Positions 26,342 to 37,117 of a stretch of 64,000 nt of DNA are shown piece by piece. Origin of the DNA: Paracholeplasma vituli (GTDB taxonomy: Bacteria; Bacillota_I; Bacilli_A; Acholeplasmatales; UBA5453); NCBI RefSeq assembly GCF_025446935.1, contig NZ_JAOEGN010000001.1, positions 124,001-188,000 on the forward strand, in the 5' to 3' direction. The position numbers and the translations under genes were made by a program. The notes beneath the pieces are model-generated. The model worked only from the letters and a program-made list of their open reading frames with translations. It did no database searches and had not been told where the DNA came from. How positions within the stretch are numbered: position 1 is the stretch's first letter; the number at the start of each line of letters is the position of its first letter.

Positions 26342-27094
26342 TTATAAACTATACAACTTATCTAGAAAATCATTTCCTTTGAGTTGTAGTCTTTCAATAC
26401 TCATAATTTGCTCAATACTATTAGTTTTAATATCATCTAGTTTTAGCCTATACAACGGATCGAACTTGAACGCTTGATCCTGAAAGCTATGTCGTAGTGT
26501 TCCTTGTTCGTTTAACATTCTTTTCGGGTGATTTGGTTTAATCATTCGAGAGATCATTATTTCATAGTATATCCATGCTGATCTTGTTTCGAATTCTACG
26601 TTTGGACTTTGTCCATAATTTTCAGATTCGAATAAAATTACACATTCTGTTTTATCAATCGCTTTAAGCAATGATGTGGCTAGTACCATATGTACATGTG
26701 CTGTTGTTACATTTCTTTTGTCATAATTGTATGTTTCTCCACCAGTATTTAAGCAGTACTGATTGTCTAGCTCCTTTAAGAAATCCTTCGAGTTTTCCCA
26801 AATATCAGCATCTAAAAATACTTTCACATTGAATGTTTGTTCTAGATATTTTTTAAAGATTCGTGCTTTTTCTATATCCATATGTGAATGTGACAAGAAA
26901 ATATGATGATCGATAATTGGAAATCGTTTATCCATTTCTTTATTCATATCAATCACATTTTCAGAACTTTTTGTACTTTCAAACAAGCCTGTAAAGACTA
27001 ATTTAGTGAAAGGATTCTGACTTACTTCATCCTTTTTTGGTTTGAAGTTATTTAAACTATCGTTTTTTGCAATTACTCTTATAATTTTGTACAT
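26342..27094 (-). CDS. TIR-domain protein
   Basis: A 250-residue protein, first gene of the operon. The start is ATG 27094 with an AAGGAGGA site directly upstream, preferred over ATG 27115. The TIR core begins HHIFLSHSHMDIEKARIFKK at residue 63, then VKVFLDADIW at 91-100, CVILFESENY at 151-160, and SAWIYYEI at 172-179, where W174 and E178 fit the W-x-x-x-E catalytic pattern of NADase TIRs. The N-terminal 60 residues and C-terminal 70 residues are unassigned. It probably makes or degrades an NAD-derived signal in concert with the two downstream genes. Confidence 0.82.
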   Translation of the reverse strand: MYKIIRVIAKNDSLNNFKPKKDEVSQNPFTKLVFTGLFESTKSSENVIDMNKEMDKRFPIIDHHIFLSHSHMDIEKARIFKKYLEQTFNVKVFLDADIWENSKDFLKELDNQYCLNTGGETYNYDKRNVTTAHVHMVLATSLLKAIDKTECVILFESENYGQSPNVEFETRSAWIYYEIMISRMIKPNHPKRMLNEQGTLRHSFQDQAFKFDPLYRLKLDDIKTNSIEQIMSIERLQLKGNDFLDKLYSL

Positions 27095-27129
27095 GTTATC
27101 CTCCTTTCTTTTCATTCATAAATAAATTT

Positions 27130-27160
27130 TGCATATTTTTTTCATAAATATGAATATGCA
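27130..27160. promoter_or_regulatory. Palindrome in the TIR operon promoter region
   Basis: TGCATATT at 27130-27137 pairs with AATATGCA at 27153-27160, with an inner CATA/TATG pairing around a short spacer. Its position just upstream of the first TIR gene suggests an operator. No regulator is known. Confidence 0.35.
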
Positions 27161-27206
27161 TCAACCAATAAAACGTTTTTTTTTCAATTTTTGTCCGCTT
27201 TTATGC

Positions 27207-27236
27207 AAAAAAAAGCAATATTTTTCAAAATATCGC
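27207..27236 (-). terminator. Rho-independent terminator of the glmU operon
   Basis: A 9-bp stem with one G-U pair (27215-27223 with 27228-27236) and a 4-base loop, followed on the minus strand by eight T. Confidence 0.85.
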
Positions 27237-27252
27237 TTTTTTATTGATTTAT

Positions 27253-28638
27253 TTAGTGTTTTTCTTCTGTTGGTTTTGGTTTTATTAAGAATTTATAATA
27301 ATCTTCTTTATTGATTTGTTGATTTCTAGCAATCGCTAATGAGCCTTTCGGAATGTCTTTTGTGACGGTTGAACCTGCAGCGATGAAGACGTTGTCGCTG
27401 ATTTCGATTGGCGCAACCATATTGACGTTACAACCAATAAAGACATCGTTTCCAATTAAGGTCTTGTGTTTTTTTACACCGTCATAGTTCACGGTGATGG
27501 ATCCACAACCAAAGTTTACACGATCACCAACAACTGCGTCACCAATATACGCTAAGTGAGCGGCTTTAGTATCAAATCCTGTAGTGGAGTTCTTCACTTC
27601 TACGAAGTTACCAATACGGTTATGATCCCCAATATTTGCGTGTCCTCTTAAATGAGCGAATGGTCCCACTGTGGTCTTCTTACCGACTCGGCTTTCGATG
27701 ATTAAGCTGTGTCTAATTTCTGCACCTTCATCAATGAAGGAATCTCTTACTTCAGAGTTTGGTCCAATAATCGCGCCTTTTTTAATAACCGAATTTCCAA
27801 TGATGGACGTGTTTGGATAAATCCATACGCCTTCTTCAATCACGACGTTATGTCCAATCGTAATCGTTTCAGGGTTAACCATGGATACACCAGATAACAT
27901 ATGAGACTTATTAATTGAATCTCTCAAATACTTTTCTGCAATACTGATGGAATATAAATCATTGATACCCATGGTAACCATGGCATTTCTTACGATGAAT
28001 GTATTTACCTTATAGGTTTGATGCATCAAAGCGACAATGTCGGTTAAGTAGTATTCACCCTTACGTTCATTCTTCTTGATGAGCTTCAAGGTTTCGAATA
28101 AGGCTTTATTGTTTACGATATAAACAGAAGAGTTGACTTCTTTTATATGTTTTTCGGATTCCGTACAGTCGTTTTCTTCAACGATACCTTTGACTGTGCC
28201 GTATTCATCTCTTACAATTCGACCATACCCTTTTGGATATTCCATGATCATGGTAACTACGGTTAAGTCGTTACCCATTTCTTCATGGGCTCTCATGAGT
28301 TTATCCATGAGTGGGTATTCCATGAGTGGCATATCCCCTGGAAGAATGAAGGTGGTGCCTTCTTTGCCTTCTAGAAGTGGGGCTGCAGATAATACCGCAT
28401 GACCTGTACCTAGGATTTGTTCTTGAATAGCGTACTGTACTCTATCTTTTAGAATATTTTGGATAACTTCTTTTTTATGTCCTACAATCGCGATGATTTC
28501 ATCGATGTCTGTTTTTTCAATGTTCTCAACGATGTATTCAATCATCGGTTTACCTAAAATCGGGAAAGCACATTTAGGTAATTCCGTTCTCATGCGGGTG
28601 CCTTTACCTGCAGCGAGGATCAATGCGTATTTTTTCAT
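27253..28638 (-). CDS. glmU: Bifunctional UDP-GlcNAc pyrophosphorylase / glucosamine-1-phosphate acetyltransferase
   Basis: Acetylates glucosamine 1-phosphate and then couples it to UTP, giving UDP-GlcNAc. The 461-residue protein has both usual halves: the N-terminal nucleotidyltransferase with LAAGKGTRMRTELPKC and GTGHAVLSA, and C-terminal left-handed beta-helix hexapeptide repeats from about residue 250, with GPFAHLRGHANIG, EVKNST and AHLAYIGDAVVG. Last gene of the dehydratase-glmS-glmM-glmU operon; it overlaps glmM by one base. In a cell without peptidoglycan genes in view, its product would serve the polysaccharide pathway. Confidence 0.96.
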   Translation of the reverse strand: MKKYALILAAGKGTRMRTELPKCAFPILGKPMIEYIVENIEKTDIDEIIAIVGHKKEVIQNILKDRVQYAIQEQILGTGHAVLSAAPLLEGKEGTTFILPGDMPLMEYPLMDKLMRAHEEMGNDLTVVTMIMEYPKGYGRIVRDEYGTVKGIVEENDCTESEKHIKEVNSSVYIVNNKALFETLKLIKKNERKGEYYLTDIVALMHQTYKVNTFIVRNAMVTMGINDLYSISIAEKYLRDSINKSHMLSGVSMVNPETITIGHNVVIEEGVWIYPNTSIIGNSVIKKGAIIGPNSEVRDSFIDEGAEIRHSLIIESRVGKKTTVGPFAHLRGHANIGDHNRIGNFVEVKNSTTGFDTKAAHLAYIGDAVVGDRVNFGCGSITVNYDGVKKHKTLIGNDVFIGCNVNMVAPIEISDNVFIAAGSTVTKDIPKGSLAIARNQQINKEDYYKFLIKPKPTEEKH

Positions 28639-29945
28639 TACATAGCGCCTTCTTTCTTAATCAAATCCACAATACGGTTTATTTCACGGTCTAAGACCAC
28701 TTCATCCTGATAACTCATGGTTACTCTTATGAGTGGTTCTGTACCACTCGGTCTTACTAATAGTAAGTAATCATCCTTGAGAACACGTTTCACATCTTCA
28801 AGTAGTGATTGAACAGAATCTCGCTTTAAGACGCCTTTATCTACATTCTTAATGTTAATCATTTTGAGTGGATACAAGTAGATTTCACCTAGAAGTTCTT
28901 CTAAGGTTTTACCACTTTCTTCAATGATTTTTAGGAGGTATAAAGCAGCTAATAATCCGTCTCCACTATGCATGATGTGGTTTAAGATAATGTGTCCTGA
29001 AGCTTCGCCGCCCAAACCATAACCATTGTCATTCATTTCTTTAAAAACGTATTTATCGCCAACATCGGTTAATGAGTAGGTGATGCCATTATCTTTAAGT
29101 TTCTTAAGCATGCCAGGGTTACTCATTTTGGTCAATACAACGTGATTCTTAGGCAATTGACCTTTGGATTTAAGATAGGTTGCGAAAAGGTAAATCATTT
29201 GATCCCCATCGACCAATTCACCTTTCTTATTTACAACCAAGCATCTGTCAGCGTCACCATCAAATGCGAAGCCAATATCTGCTTTGTTATCAAGCACGGT
29301 TTTTGTAATCCCATCCATGTGGGTCGAACCACAATTCACATTAATGTTTAAACCATCTGGTTGATTGTTTATTTGAAGGGCATGTTTGTGATATTTATTA
29401 AAAAGTTTGCGCGCGATTTGGTAGTTCGCACCATTCGCTGAATCATAAACGATATTCAGTTTACTCGGTTTTAAATTGAGTTTTTCATAGAATTCTAAAT
29501 ACAATTTTTCAACATCATCAGTTAAACTAAGTTTACCCCAAGATGGTAAGACATCAAACGGACCATTGTCCATAATATCCTCAATCTTAAGTTCGAGTTC
29601 ATCAACTGTTTTATAGCCTTTATCAAAAACCTTGATGCCATTGTCATAATAGGGGTTGTGTGAAGCCGTGATCATCACTCCAATAATTTGATGGACTTCA
29701 CTGTAATACGCGACCATTGGAGTTGAAACCACACCTGCGAACACAATATCAACGCCTTGACTCATTGCCCCTGTGGCAAGTGAGTAGGCGAGCATGTTGT
29801 TCGACTGTCTCGTATCTGTACCGATTACGATTTGTTTAGGTTTAACTACTTTACCAATCGCTAAGCCAACTTTAAATGCTAATTCTGCGGTGAGCTTTTC
29901 AAAAGCAACACCTCGGATGCCATCCGTACCAAAATATTTTCCCAT
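28638..29945 (-). CDS. glmM: Phosphoglucosamine mutase
   Basis: Converts glucosamine 6-phosphate to glucosamine 1-phosphate. It has 435 residues; the active-site serine is S95 in TASHNP. The magnesium loop is FDGDADR, the sugar-binding loop is GGEASGHII, and the phosphate-binding site is VRPSGTEPLIRV. It is slightly shorter than the Bacillus enzyme. It lies 9 bases after glmS and overlaps glmU, so all three pathway enzymes come from one message. Confidence 0.96.
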   Translation of the reverse strand: MGKYFGTDGIRGVAFEKLTAELAFKVGLAIGKVVKPKQIVIGTDTRQSNNMLAYSLATGAMSQGVDIVFAGVVSTPMVAYYSEVHQIIGVMITASHNPYYDNGIKVFDKGYKTVDELELKIEDIMDNGPFDVLPSWGKLSLTDDVEKLYLEFYEKLNLKPSKLNIVYDSANGANYQIARKLFNKYHKHALQINNQPDGLNINVNCGSTHMDGITKTVLDNKADIGFAFDGDADRCLVVNKKGELVDGDQMIYLFATYLKSKGQLPKNHVVLTKMSNPGMLKKLKDNGITYSLTDVGDKYVFKEMNDNGYGLGGEASGHIILNHIMHSGDGLLAALYLLKIIEESGKTLEELLGEIYLYPLKMINIKNVDKGVLKRDSVQSLLEDVKRVLKDDYLLLVRPSGTEPLIRVTMSYQDEVVLDREINRIVDLIKKEGAM

Positions 29946-29954
29946 TTTTTACTC

Positions 29955-31736
29955 CTATTCAACTGTAACGCTTTTCGCGAGATTTCTTGGTTTATCGATA
30001 TCAAAACTACGTTCTAACGCAGCATAATACGACAGTAATTGTGTCGGTACAACCATCACCATCGGTGTGAGTAATGGGTGAACTGAATCAACAATAACTT
30101 CATCGCCGGGTTCTGCAACCTCACTCGTAACAATTTTGATGGTACGTGCACCTCTCGCAATCACTTCATTTAAATTACTGCGAGTATTGTGAGATATCTT
30201 TGGATCTGAGATTAAGGCAATCACAGGTGTACCTTCTTCGATTAATGCGATTGTCCCGTGCTTGAGTTCGCCTGCTGCGAAACCTTCTGTTTGGATATAA
30301 GAGATTTCTTTAAGCTTCAGAGCGGCTTCTAAGCCTGTATAGTAATCTAATCCTCTTCCAATGAAGAAGCAGTTTCTATGGGTGAGTAGATATCTTGTAA
30401 CATCTAATATGTTTTGACAAGATAAGAAGTTTTCAATCGATAACGCAACCTTAGTCAATTCATCACGGATATCAAAGTCTTTACTAGAAAGCTCATAGGC
30501 AAGTAGTGCGAGAACACCTACTTGTGCGACATAGGCTTTCGTTGAAGCAACTGCGATTTCAGGTCCCGCATAGAGTTCTAAAAAATAGGTCGCTTCTCTA
30601 GCAAGGGTTGATGTTGGTACATTGGTTACAGTAAGAATTGGATAATTCATTTCCTTGATATTTACCAAGCAAGCTCTTAAATCTGCAGTTTCACCGGATT
30701 GTGAAACTAAGATGAAGAAGGGCTTCTTAGAGAGGAGTGGCTTTTGATAAGCAAACTCACTCGCGATATGAACTTCAACTGGAATACCAGCTAATTTTTC
30801 AAAAAGGTTTTTACCAATCAGACCGGCATGCATAGAGGTCCCTGCAGCTAGAATATAGATGCGGTCGGATGATTTGATATCATTCAATATTTTCGCATCA
30901 ATACGAGATTTTCCATTATCAAAATAATTGGAAACTATACGACGAACAACTGAAGGTTGTTCGTGAATTTCTTTTAACATGAAGTGCGCGTAGGTCCCTT
31001 TTTCGACATCGTCATTACTCATGTCGATGACTGAAAATTTCGCTTGAAGTGGGGCGTGATTGATATCATAAAGTTGAATATGATCACGGCTCGCAACCAC
31101 AAATGTTTTATCTTCTAATGGTAAATACTCTTCACTATAACCAATCAAAGCCATTAAGTCAGAAGCGACTGTAATGCCTTCTTTACCTCTACCTAGTAAG
31201 AGCGGACTCTTGTATTTAGCTGCGAAGAACTGATCAGGGTTGTTTTGATCTAAAATAAGCAATGCATAAGACCCTCGGAGTAGTCGGAGGGTAGTTAATA
31301 TCGCATTTTCAACGTTTAGAGTACCTGCGAAGGTTTCAATTAATTGTGCAATGACTTCTGTATCGGTATCACTTTCAAATTTGACACCTTGTAGATATTG
31401 TTCTTTGAGCTGTTGATAGTTTTCAATTACCCCGTTATGGACGATAATGAATCGTCTGGAACGTGAATAATGGGGGTGGGCATTGGCTTTATTGACTTTA
31501 CCATGGGTTGCCCAGCGGGTATGCCCAATACCAATATTGGAGTGTGGACTGTTTTCCACAGATTGTGCCAAACGATCGACACGACCTTGATCTTTATATA
31601 CATCATAGATTTGATATCTGGTATTAAAAAGGCTCATACCTGCTGAGTCATAACCACGATATTCAAGTCTTTTTAATCCATCTAAAATAACATCTTTCGC
31701 TTCTTTGTTCCCAATATATCCGACAATACCGCACAT
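29955..31736 (-). CDS. glmS: Glucosamine-6-phosphate synthase (isomerising)
   Basis: Makes glucosamine 6-phosphate from fructose 6-phosphate and glutamine. It has 593 residues: an N-terminal class II amidotransferase domain with nucleophile Cys2 (MCGIVGYIG), then HTRWATHGK, and two SIS domains with LAAGTSMHA, VSQSGETADLR and ASTKAYVAQ, ending KSVTVE. No glmS ribozyme can fit in the 15-base gap upstream, so control must act on the promoter of the preceding gene. Confidence 0.96.
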   Translation of the reverse strand: MCGIVGYIGNKEAKDVILDGLKRLEYRGYDSAGMSLFNTRYQIYDVYKDQGRVDRLAQSVENSPHSNIGIGHTRWATHGKVNKANAHPHYSRSRRFIIVHNGVIENYQQLKEQYLQGVKFESDTDTEVIAQLIETFAGTLNVENAILTTLRLLRGSYALLILDQNNPDQFFAAKYKSPLLLGRGKEGITVASDLMALIGYSEEYLPLEDKTFVVASRDHIQLYDINHAPLQAKFSVIDMSNDDVEKGTYAHFMLKEIHEQPSVVRRIVSNYFDNGKSRIDAKILNDIKSSDRIYILAAGTSMHAGLIGKNLFEKLAGIPVEVHIASEFAYQKPLLSKKPFFILVSQSGETADLRACLVNIKEMNYPILTVTNVPTSTLAREATYFLELYAGPEIAVASTKAYVAQVGVLALLAYELSSKDFDIRDELTKVALSIENFLSCQNILDVTRYLLTHRNCFFIGRGLDYYTGLEAALKLKEISYIQTEGFAAGELKHGTIALIEEGTPVIALISDPKISHNTRSNLNEVIARGARTIKIVTSEVAEPGDEVIVDSVHPLLTPMVMVVPTQLLSYYAALERSFDIDKPRNLAKSVTVE

Positions 31737-31751
31737 AAATTGTGCCTCCTA

Positions 31752-33623
31752 TTAGACGTCTAAATGCCCGTTCACCTTATAGGTTTTTACGACGTGCGAA
31801 ACCATTTGTTTAACTTCTTCGTTTGTCTTTTGTTCAAATGTATTGACGATTTCTTGAATGGTGAGTTCTTGGTCATTCACATTTTTTTGTTTCTCGATAT
31901 AAATCTTATCGTTATCGGTAGCCTTGTGATCATTGTAATTGTGATCGACTAAAAGCTCTTCATATAGTTTTTCACCAGGCCGTAATCCAGTAAATTCTAT
32001 TTTTATGTCTTTATTAGGTACTAATCCTGCTAATGAAATCATCTTTTCTGCGAGTTCAACAATTCTAACTGGTTTGCCCATATCTAGAATAAATACTTCT
32101 CCACCTTCAGCATAAACCGCTGATTGTAAGATCAGACTAACCGCTTCAGGAATTGTCATAAAGAAACGTGTAATCTCCGGGTGTGTTACAGTTACTGGAC
32201 CGCCATCTTCGATTTGTTTCTTAAATAATGGAATAACGGATCCATTCGAACCAAGTACGTTTCCGAAACGTACCGCCGAGAATTTGGTTTTATTTTCTTT
32301 TTGATGATTTTGGATGATGAGTTCAGCAAAACGTTTGGTTGCACCCATTACATTGGTAGAGCGAACGGCTTTATCGGATGAAACCAATACGAACTTCTTA
32401 ACACCATATTTATTGGATAGTTCGGCTGCGTTGTAAGTACCAATGACATTGGTTCTTACTGCTTCAACTGCACTGTCTTCCATGAGTGGTACGTGCTTAT
32501 ATGCCGCCGCATGGAATACAATGGTTGGTCTAAATTCATTGAATATAGATTCAAGTCTGGTTTTGTTATATACAGATCCAATACGTACAATTAAGTTTAA
32601 GTCGCTACAACGACTTTCCTTTGTATACTTTCTTAAAAGTTCTTGTTGAATCTCATAGGCGTTATTTTCGTAAATATCAAAAATGATTAATAATTTTGGT
32701 TTAAGTTCTGCGATTTGACGACATAACTCACTGCCAATCGAACCACCGCCCCCAGTAACCATAACCACTTCACCATTAATGAAGTCGTTGATACCTTCAT
32801 TATCCAAATGAATGACTTGACGATTTAACAAATCCTCTACCTTAACGTTCACAATCTTAGGAGCCTTATCCACGTCACTATAAGACATCAATCTCATGAT
32901 TTTTATCTTGTATTTCGCTACTTCGTTAACAAGCCAGTTTAATTTATCGATAGGATAATCTGCAATCGCTAAGACAATCTCATCTGCGTTGTAATCTTCA
33001 ATAAATTGCCCAATTTGCTCGATTGGACCAACAATTAAAATCCCGCTTAATCGATTGCCAATCTTTTTAGGATTGTCATCAACGAAAGCAACTGGATGGT
33101 TAGATAAGTCTTTATTTCTATAGAGTTCTTTAAGGACCAATTCACCGGCAGACCCAGCACCAATTATAAGTGTGCGTTTACCTTCATTCATATTTACGAA
33201 GAAATTTGTTCTAAAAAAGATACGAATACGGTTAGAGACTCTTGGTATGGTTAAAATGAGAATTTCAATAGGTGTAATCAAAATATACGCTGTCTTATAC
33301 ATAAATAAGTGATTAGAAATCGCTATATATATGACAAGAATGATGTTGCTGATGACGGCAGCGAATCCGATTCGCATGACGTCTTCAAATCCAACGTGTT
33401 TGGAAAGCATTTTGTATATGCCTGCAAAATTCATAAATAAGATTTTAAATACAATAACAAATGGTAAAGCAATCGCTAAAGTTCTTAGCTCGATGTCATA
33501 ATCGACTTGAATTGCTATAAATATCAAGATCATAATGACATAGGATGCAAAAATGAGTAAAGCGTCTGTGCACATCTTAGCAAAGTCGCGTAGATATTGC
33601 CGATGGCTGTTTTTAACTGGCAT
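31752..33623 (-). CDS. Membrane NDP-sugar 4,6-dehydratase (PglF/FlaA1/CapD family)
   Basis: A 623-residue protein with four N-terminal membrane helices (about residues 10-125), a first Rossmann-like domain (IIGAGSAGELVLKEL) and a C-terminal SDR dehydratase domain with VTGGGGSIGSEL, FHAAAYKHVPLME, SSDKAVRSTNVMGATK, RFGNVLGSNGSVIP and TGLRPGEKLYEE. PglF-type enzymes turn UDP-GlcNAc into the 4-keto-6-deoxy-D-sugar for bacillosamine-like products. The start at 33623 has GGGAGGG upstream; the longer frame from 33668 lacks this. It heads the glmS-glmM-glmU operon, placing the consumer of UDP-GlcNAc with its synthesis. Confidence 0.92.
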   Translation of the reverse strand: MPVKNSHRQYLRDFAKMCTDALLIFASYVIMILIFIAIQVDYDIELRTLAIALPFVIVFKILFMNFAGIYKMLSKHVGFEDVMRIGFAAVISNIILVIYIAISNHLFMYKTAYILITPIEILILTIPRVSNRIRIFFRTNFFVNMNEGKRTLIIGAGSAGELVLKELYRNKDLSNHPVAFVDDNPKKIGNRLSGILIVGPIEQIGQFIEDYNADEIVLAIADYPIDKLNWLVNEVAKYKIKIMRLMSYSDVDKAPKIVNVKVEDLLNRQVIHLDNEGINDFINGEVVMVTGGGGSIGSELCRQIAELKPKLLIIFDIYENNAYEIQQELLRKYTKESRCSDLNLIVRIGSVYNKTRLESIFNEFRPTIVFHAAAYKHVPLMEDSAVEAVRTNVIGTYNAAELSNKYGVKKFVLVSSDKAVRSTNVMGATKRFAELIIQNHQKENKTKFSAVRFGNVLGSNGSVIPLFKKQIEDGGPVTVTHPEITRFFMTIPEAVSLILQSAVYAEGGEVFILDMGKPVRIVELAEKMISLAGLVPNKDIKIEFTGLRPGEKLYEELLVDHNYNDHKATDNDKIYIEKQKNVNDQELTIQEIVNTFEQKTNEEVKQMVSHVVKTYKVNGHLDV

Positions 33624-34129
33624 ACTTGTCCCTCCCAAGTAATCCCCACATAATTGTTTGTAATTCAAAGCGTAATCACATTATATCACTAGAAGTTAAG
33701 GATTTCAGTGAAATCGCATAGTATTCCCGTAATATTTATTTAAGATTTCGGATTAGGTTTAACTTACCTAAATTAGTCACACTATGATTATATCACAGAG
33801 TTTTATCGATTGCTCCAGTAAATCGTAATAAATGACCCAAAAATGGTACAATATTTAAGACGATTCTTAATTTTATCACATAAATAATATGATAGTCTCT
33901 TCACAAATATTTCAATCGATTACAATTGTTCGATAAGTTCATATTTGTTTTATGATACCTCATTGTAAAGCCATTAAGACGATACCGATTTCTTTTATGT
34001 ATTTCTTAATAACCACCGTTTAGGCTTTTTACATGGGGCCCGTTTTTAACTAAATTGTCTATATAAGTCGCAGAGCATCCATAATTGTTCGATTTTTAAA
34101 ATTCTTTGTTAATTTTTCGAACAAAATAA
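33624..34129 (-). promoter_or_regulatory. Long upstream region of the dehydratase-glm operon with TTGTTCGA sites
   Basis: No gene is seen in these 506 bases. On the minus strand an extended -10 (TGATATAAT) lies at 33680-33685, about 57 bases before the start codon, and a second at 33787-33792. Three copies of the octamer TTGTTCGA, on either strand, lie further upstream at 33926-33933, 34085-34092 and 34117-34124. The same octamer flanks the capsule promoter at 20.6 kb. Confidence 0.5.
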
Positions 34130-34149
34130 AAAAGCGCAACCGTGCGCTT

Positions 34150-34151
<2 letters not shown>
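34130..34151 (-). terminator. Terminator of purA, overlapping its stop codon
   Basis: A perfect 9-bp GC-rich stem (34130-34138 with 34143-34151) and a T-rich tail on the minus strand. The right arm includes part of the purA stop codon. Confidence 0.85.
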
Positions 34152-35439
<1,288 letters not shown>

Positions 35440-35454
35440 TCAAAACCAATTGTG

Positions 35455-35484
35455 ATTTTATCATAGATAAAGGGGATTGTTCAA
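35455..35484 (-). promoter_or_regulatory. Promoter of purA
   Basis: -35 TTGAAC (35479-35484), 18-base spacer and -10 TAAAAT (35455-35460), with an upstream TG that makes it an extended -10 site. It lies about 37 bases before the purA ATG. Confidence 0.6.
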
Positions 35485-35495
35485 TGTAACATCCA

Positions 35496-35533
35496 AAAGA
35501 AAAAGACAAATGCGCTTACATCTCGCATTTGTC
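35496..35533 (-). terminator. Rho-independent terminator of glnA
   Basis: A perfect 10-bp stem (35505-35514 with 35524-35533) and T-rich tail on the minus strand, just past the glnA stop. Confidence 0.87.
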
Positions 35534-35542
35534 GATCACTTT

Positions 35543-36877
35543 TTAGATAATTGGTAAATACTTTTCTAGTTCATAAGGGGTAATACGTGCTTTGTATTCA
35601 TCCCATTCACGCACTTTCGCTTCAAGGAACTTTTCAAATAACTCATCACCTAAAGATTCTTTCATTAATGGAGAGTCAACGAAGAAATCAATCGCCTCTT
35701 TGAGGTTTTCAGGTAAGTTTTTGATTCCCATACGACGTCTTTCTGCGTCAGACATTTTAAATAGGTTTTTCTTTAGTGGATTTAATGCTGTAATTTCATT
35801 ACGAATACCATCTAAGCCGGCAGCTAGTAAAACTGACATCGCCAAATACGGATTCGCAGATGGGTCTACAGAACGGACTTCAATACGTTGACCTTTACCT
35901 CTAGCTGCTGGAATACGAATCATGGTACTTCTGTTTGAATCACTCCACGCAATATAAACTGGGGCTTCATAACCAGGTACTAAGCGCTTATAAGAGTTTA
36001 CAATAGGGTTACATATTAATCCAAATGATTGTGCATGTTTCATAACACCTGCGATAAAGTGAAGCGCAGTTTTGCTTAAACCATTCACAGAATCTTTATC
36101 ATAGAATACATTGTTACCAGCCTTATCAGAAATGGATAAATTAGAGTGCATTCCCGATCCATTAATGCCTTGAACTGGTTTTGGCATGAATGTAGCGTGA
36201 TAGCCATGGCGTCTCGCGACATTCTTGACCAATACTTTAAAAGTTTGGATGTTGTCACAAGCCTCTAATGCGTTATCAAAATGGAAATTGATTTCGTGTT
36301 GGCCATACGCAACCTCATGGTGCGATACTTCCATTTCAAAGCCCATCTTTTGAAGTTCAAGAACGATGTCTCTACGAACGTCTTCAGACCCATCAATAGG
36401 GGATAAATCAAAGTACCCACCCATGTCGGAAAACTCCATGGTTGGTCTACCATTAGAATCTAACCTAAATAAAAAGAACTCTGGTTCGACGCCAACATTG
36501 AACTTATCAAAACCAAGTTTCTTAAGTTCAGCTAAATTTTTCTTTAAAACAAATCTTGGATCGGCCTCATACGGTGTGCGGTCTGATTTATAAACATCAC
36601 AAATCAATCGCGCAACTTTACCAAATGGGGGTTTTTCCCATTCTAATACAAGCCATGTGTTTAAATCTGGGTATAAGTACATATCTGCTTCATCGATACG
36701 GACAAATCCTTTGATGGATGAACCATCAAACATCACATCATTGTCTAATGCTTTGTGTAAGTTTGTTACTGGGATTTCTACGTTTTTCACAGTTCCGAGC
36801 ATGTCGGTGAACTGCAATCTAACATACCTTACATCGTTGTCTTTCGCTAATTTTAAAATGTCTTCACGGGTATACAT
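35543..36877 (-). CDS. glnA: Glutamine synthetase, type I
   Basis: Makes glutamine from glutamate, ammonia and ATP. It has 444 residues, the short Bacillus-like GSI-alpha length. Motifs are [83 protein letters not shown] and the C-terminal region where the adenylation tyrosine loop would be, without a clear NLYDLP site. No GlnR-type operator was found in the 240-base upstream gap. GSI-alpha enzymes are feedback-controlled rather than adenylylated. It would feed glmS and purine synthesis. Confidence 0.96.
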   Translation of the reverse strand: MYTREDILKLAKDNDVRYVRLQFTDMLGTVKNVEIPVTNLHKALDNDVMFDGSSIKGFVRIDEADMYLYPDLNTWLVLEWEKPPFGKVARLICDVYKSDRTPYEADPRFVLKKNLAELKKLGFDKFNVGVEPEFFLFRLDSNGRPTMEFSDMGGYFDLSPIDGSEDVRRDIVLELQKMGFEMEVSHHEVAYGQHEINFHFDNALEACDNIQTFKVLVKNVARRHGYHATFMPKPVQGINGSGMHSNLSISDKAGNNVFYDKDSVNGLSKTALHFIAGVMKHAQSFGLICNPIVNSYKRLVPGYEAPVYIAWSDSNRSTMIRIPAARGKGQRIEVRSVDPSANPYLAMSVLLAAGLDGIRNEITALNPLKKNLFKMSDAERRRMGIKNLPENLKEAIDFFVDSPLMKESLGDELFEKFLEAKVREWDEYKARITPYELEKYLPII

Positions 36878-37087
36878 AGTTTCAAAAATCCTCCAATGGA
36901 TATATTGTCACAAAAATGTAATAAAAAAGCAAGATAAATCTACAAAAAATATTATGTGTTTGATTAAAAACCATTTTTTGTACCTTGTTTTTACGATTTT
37001 TGCTCATTTATAATACATGTCATGATTTTTCTATGTTCAAAAAAGACGTTTTTGTTAATTAAGTACCTTATTTTACTATACTTAGAA

Positions 37088-37114
37088 AAAAGGTCCTATC
37101 TCTAGGAACCTTTT
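37088..37114 (-). terminator. Rho-independent terminator of the Sel1-repeat gene
   Basis: An 11-bp stem with a one-base bulge (37088-37098 with 37103-37114), followed on the minus strand by T-rich sequence. Confidence 0.7.
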
Positions 37115-37117
37115 ACT

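Noticed and set aside
29945-29955. glmS ribozyme or other riboswitch in the glm operon
   Set aside because: Gaps between the genes are 15 bases or less, too short for such elements.
36657-37013. Plus-strand frame of 118 codons opposite the glnA start
   Set aside because: It is mostly the reverse of the glnA N-terminus and then AT-rich gap; no coding support.
36878-37087. Possible GlnR/TnrA site upstream of glnA (TGTCAC near 36908)
   Set aside because: The sequence does not fit TGTNA-N7-TNACA on either strand.
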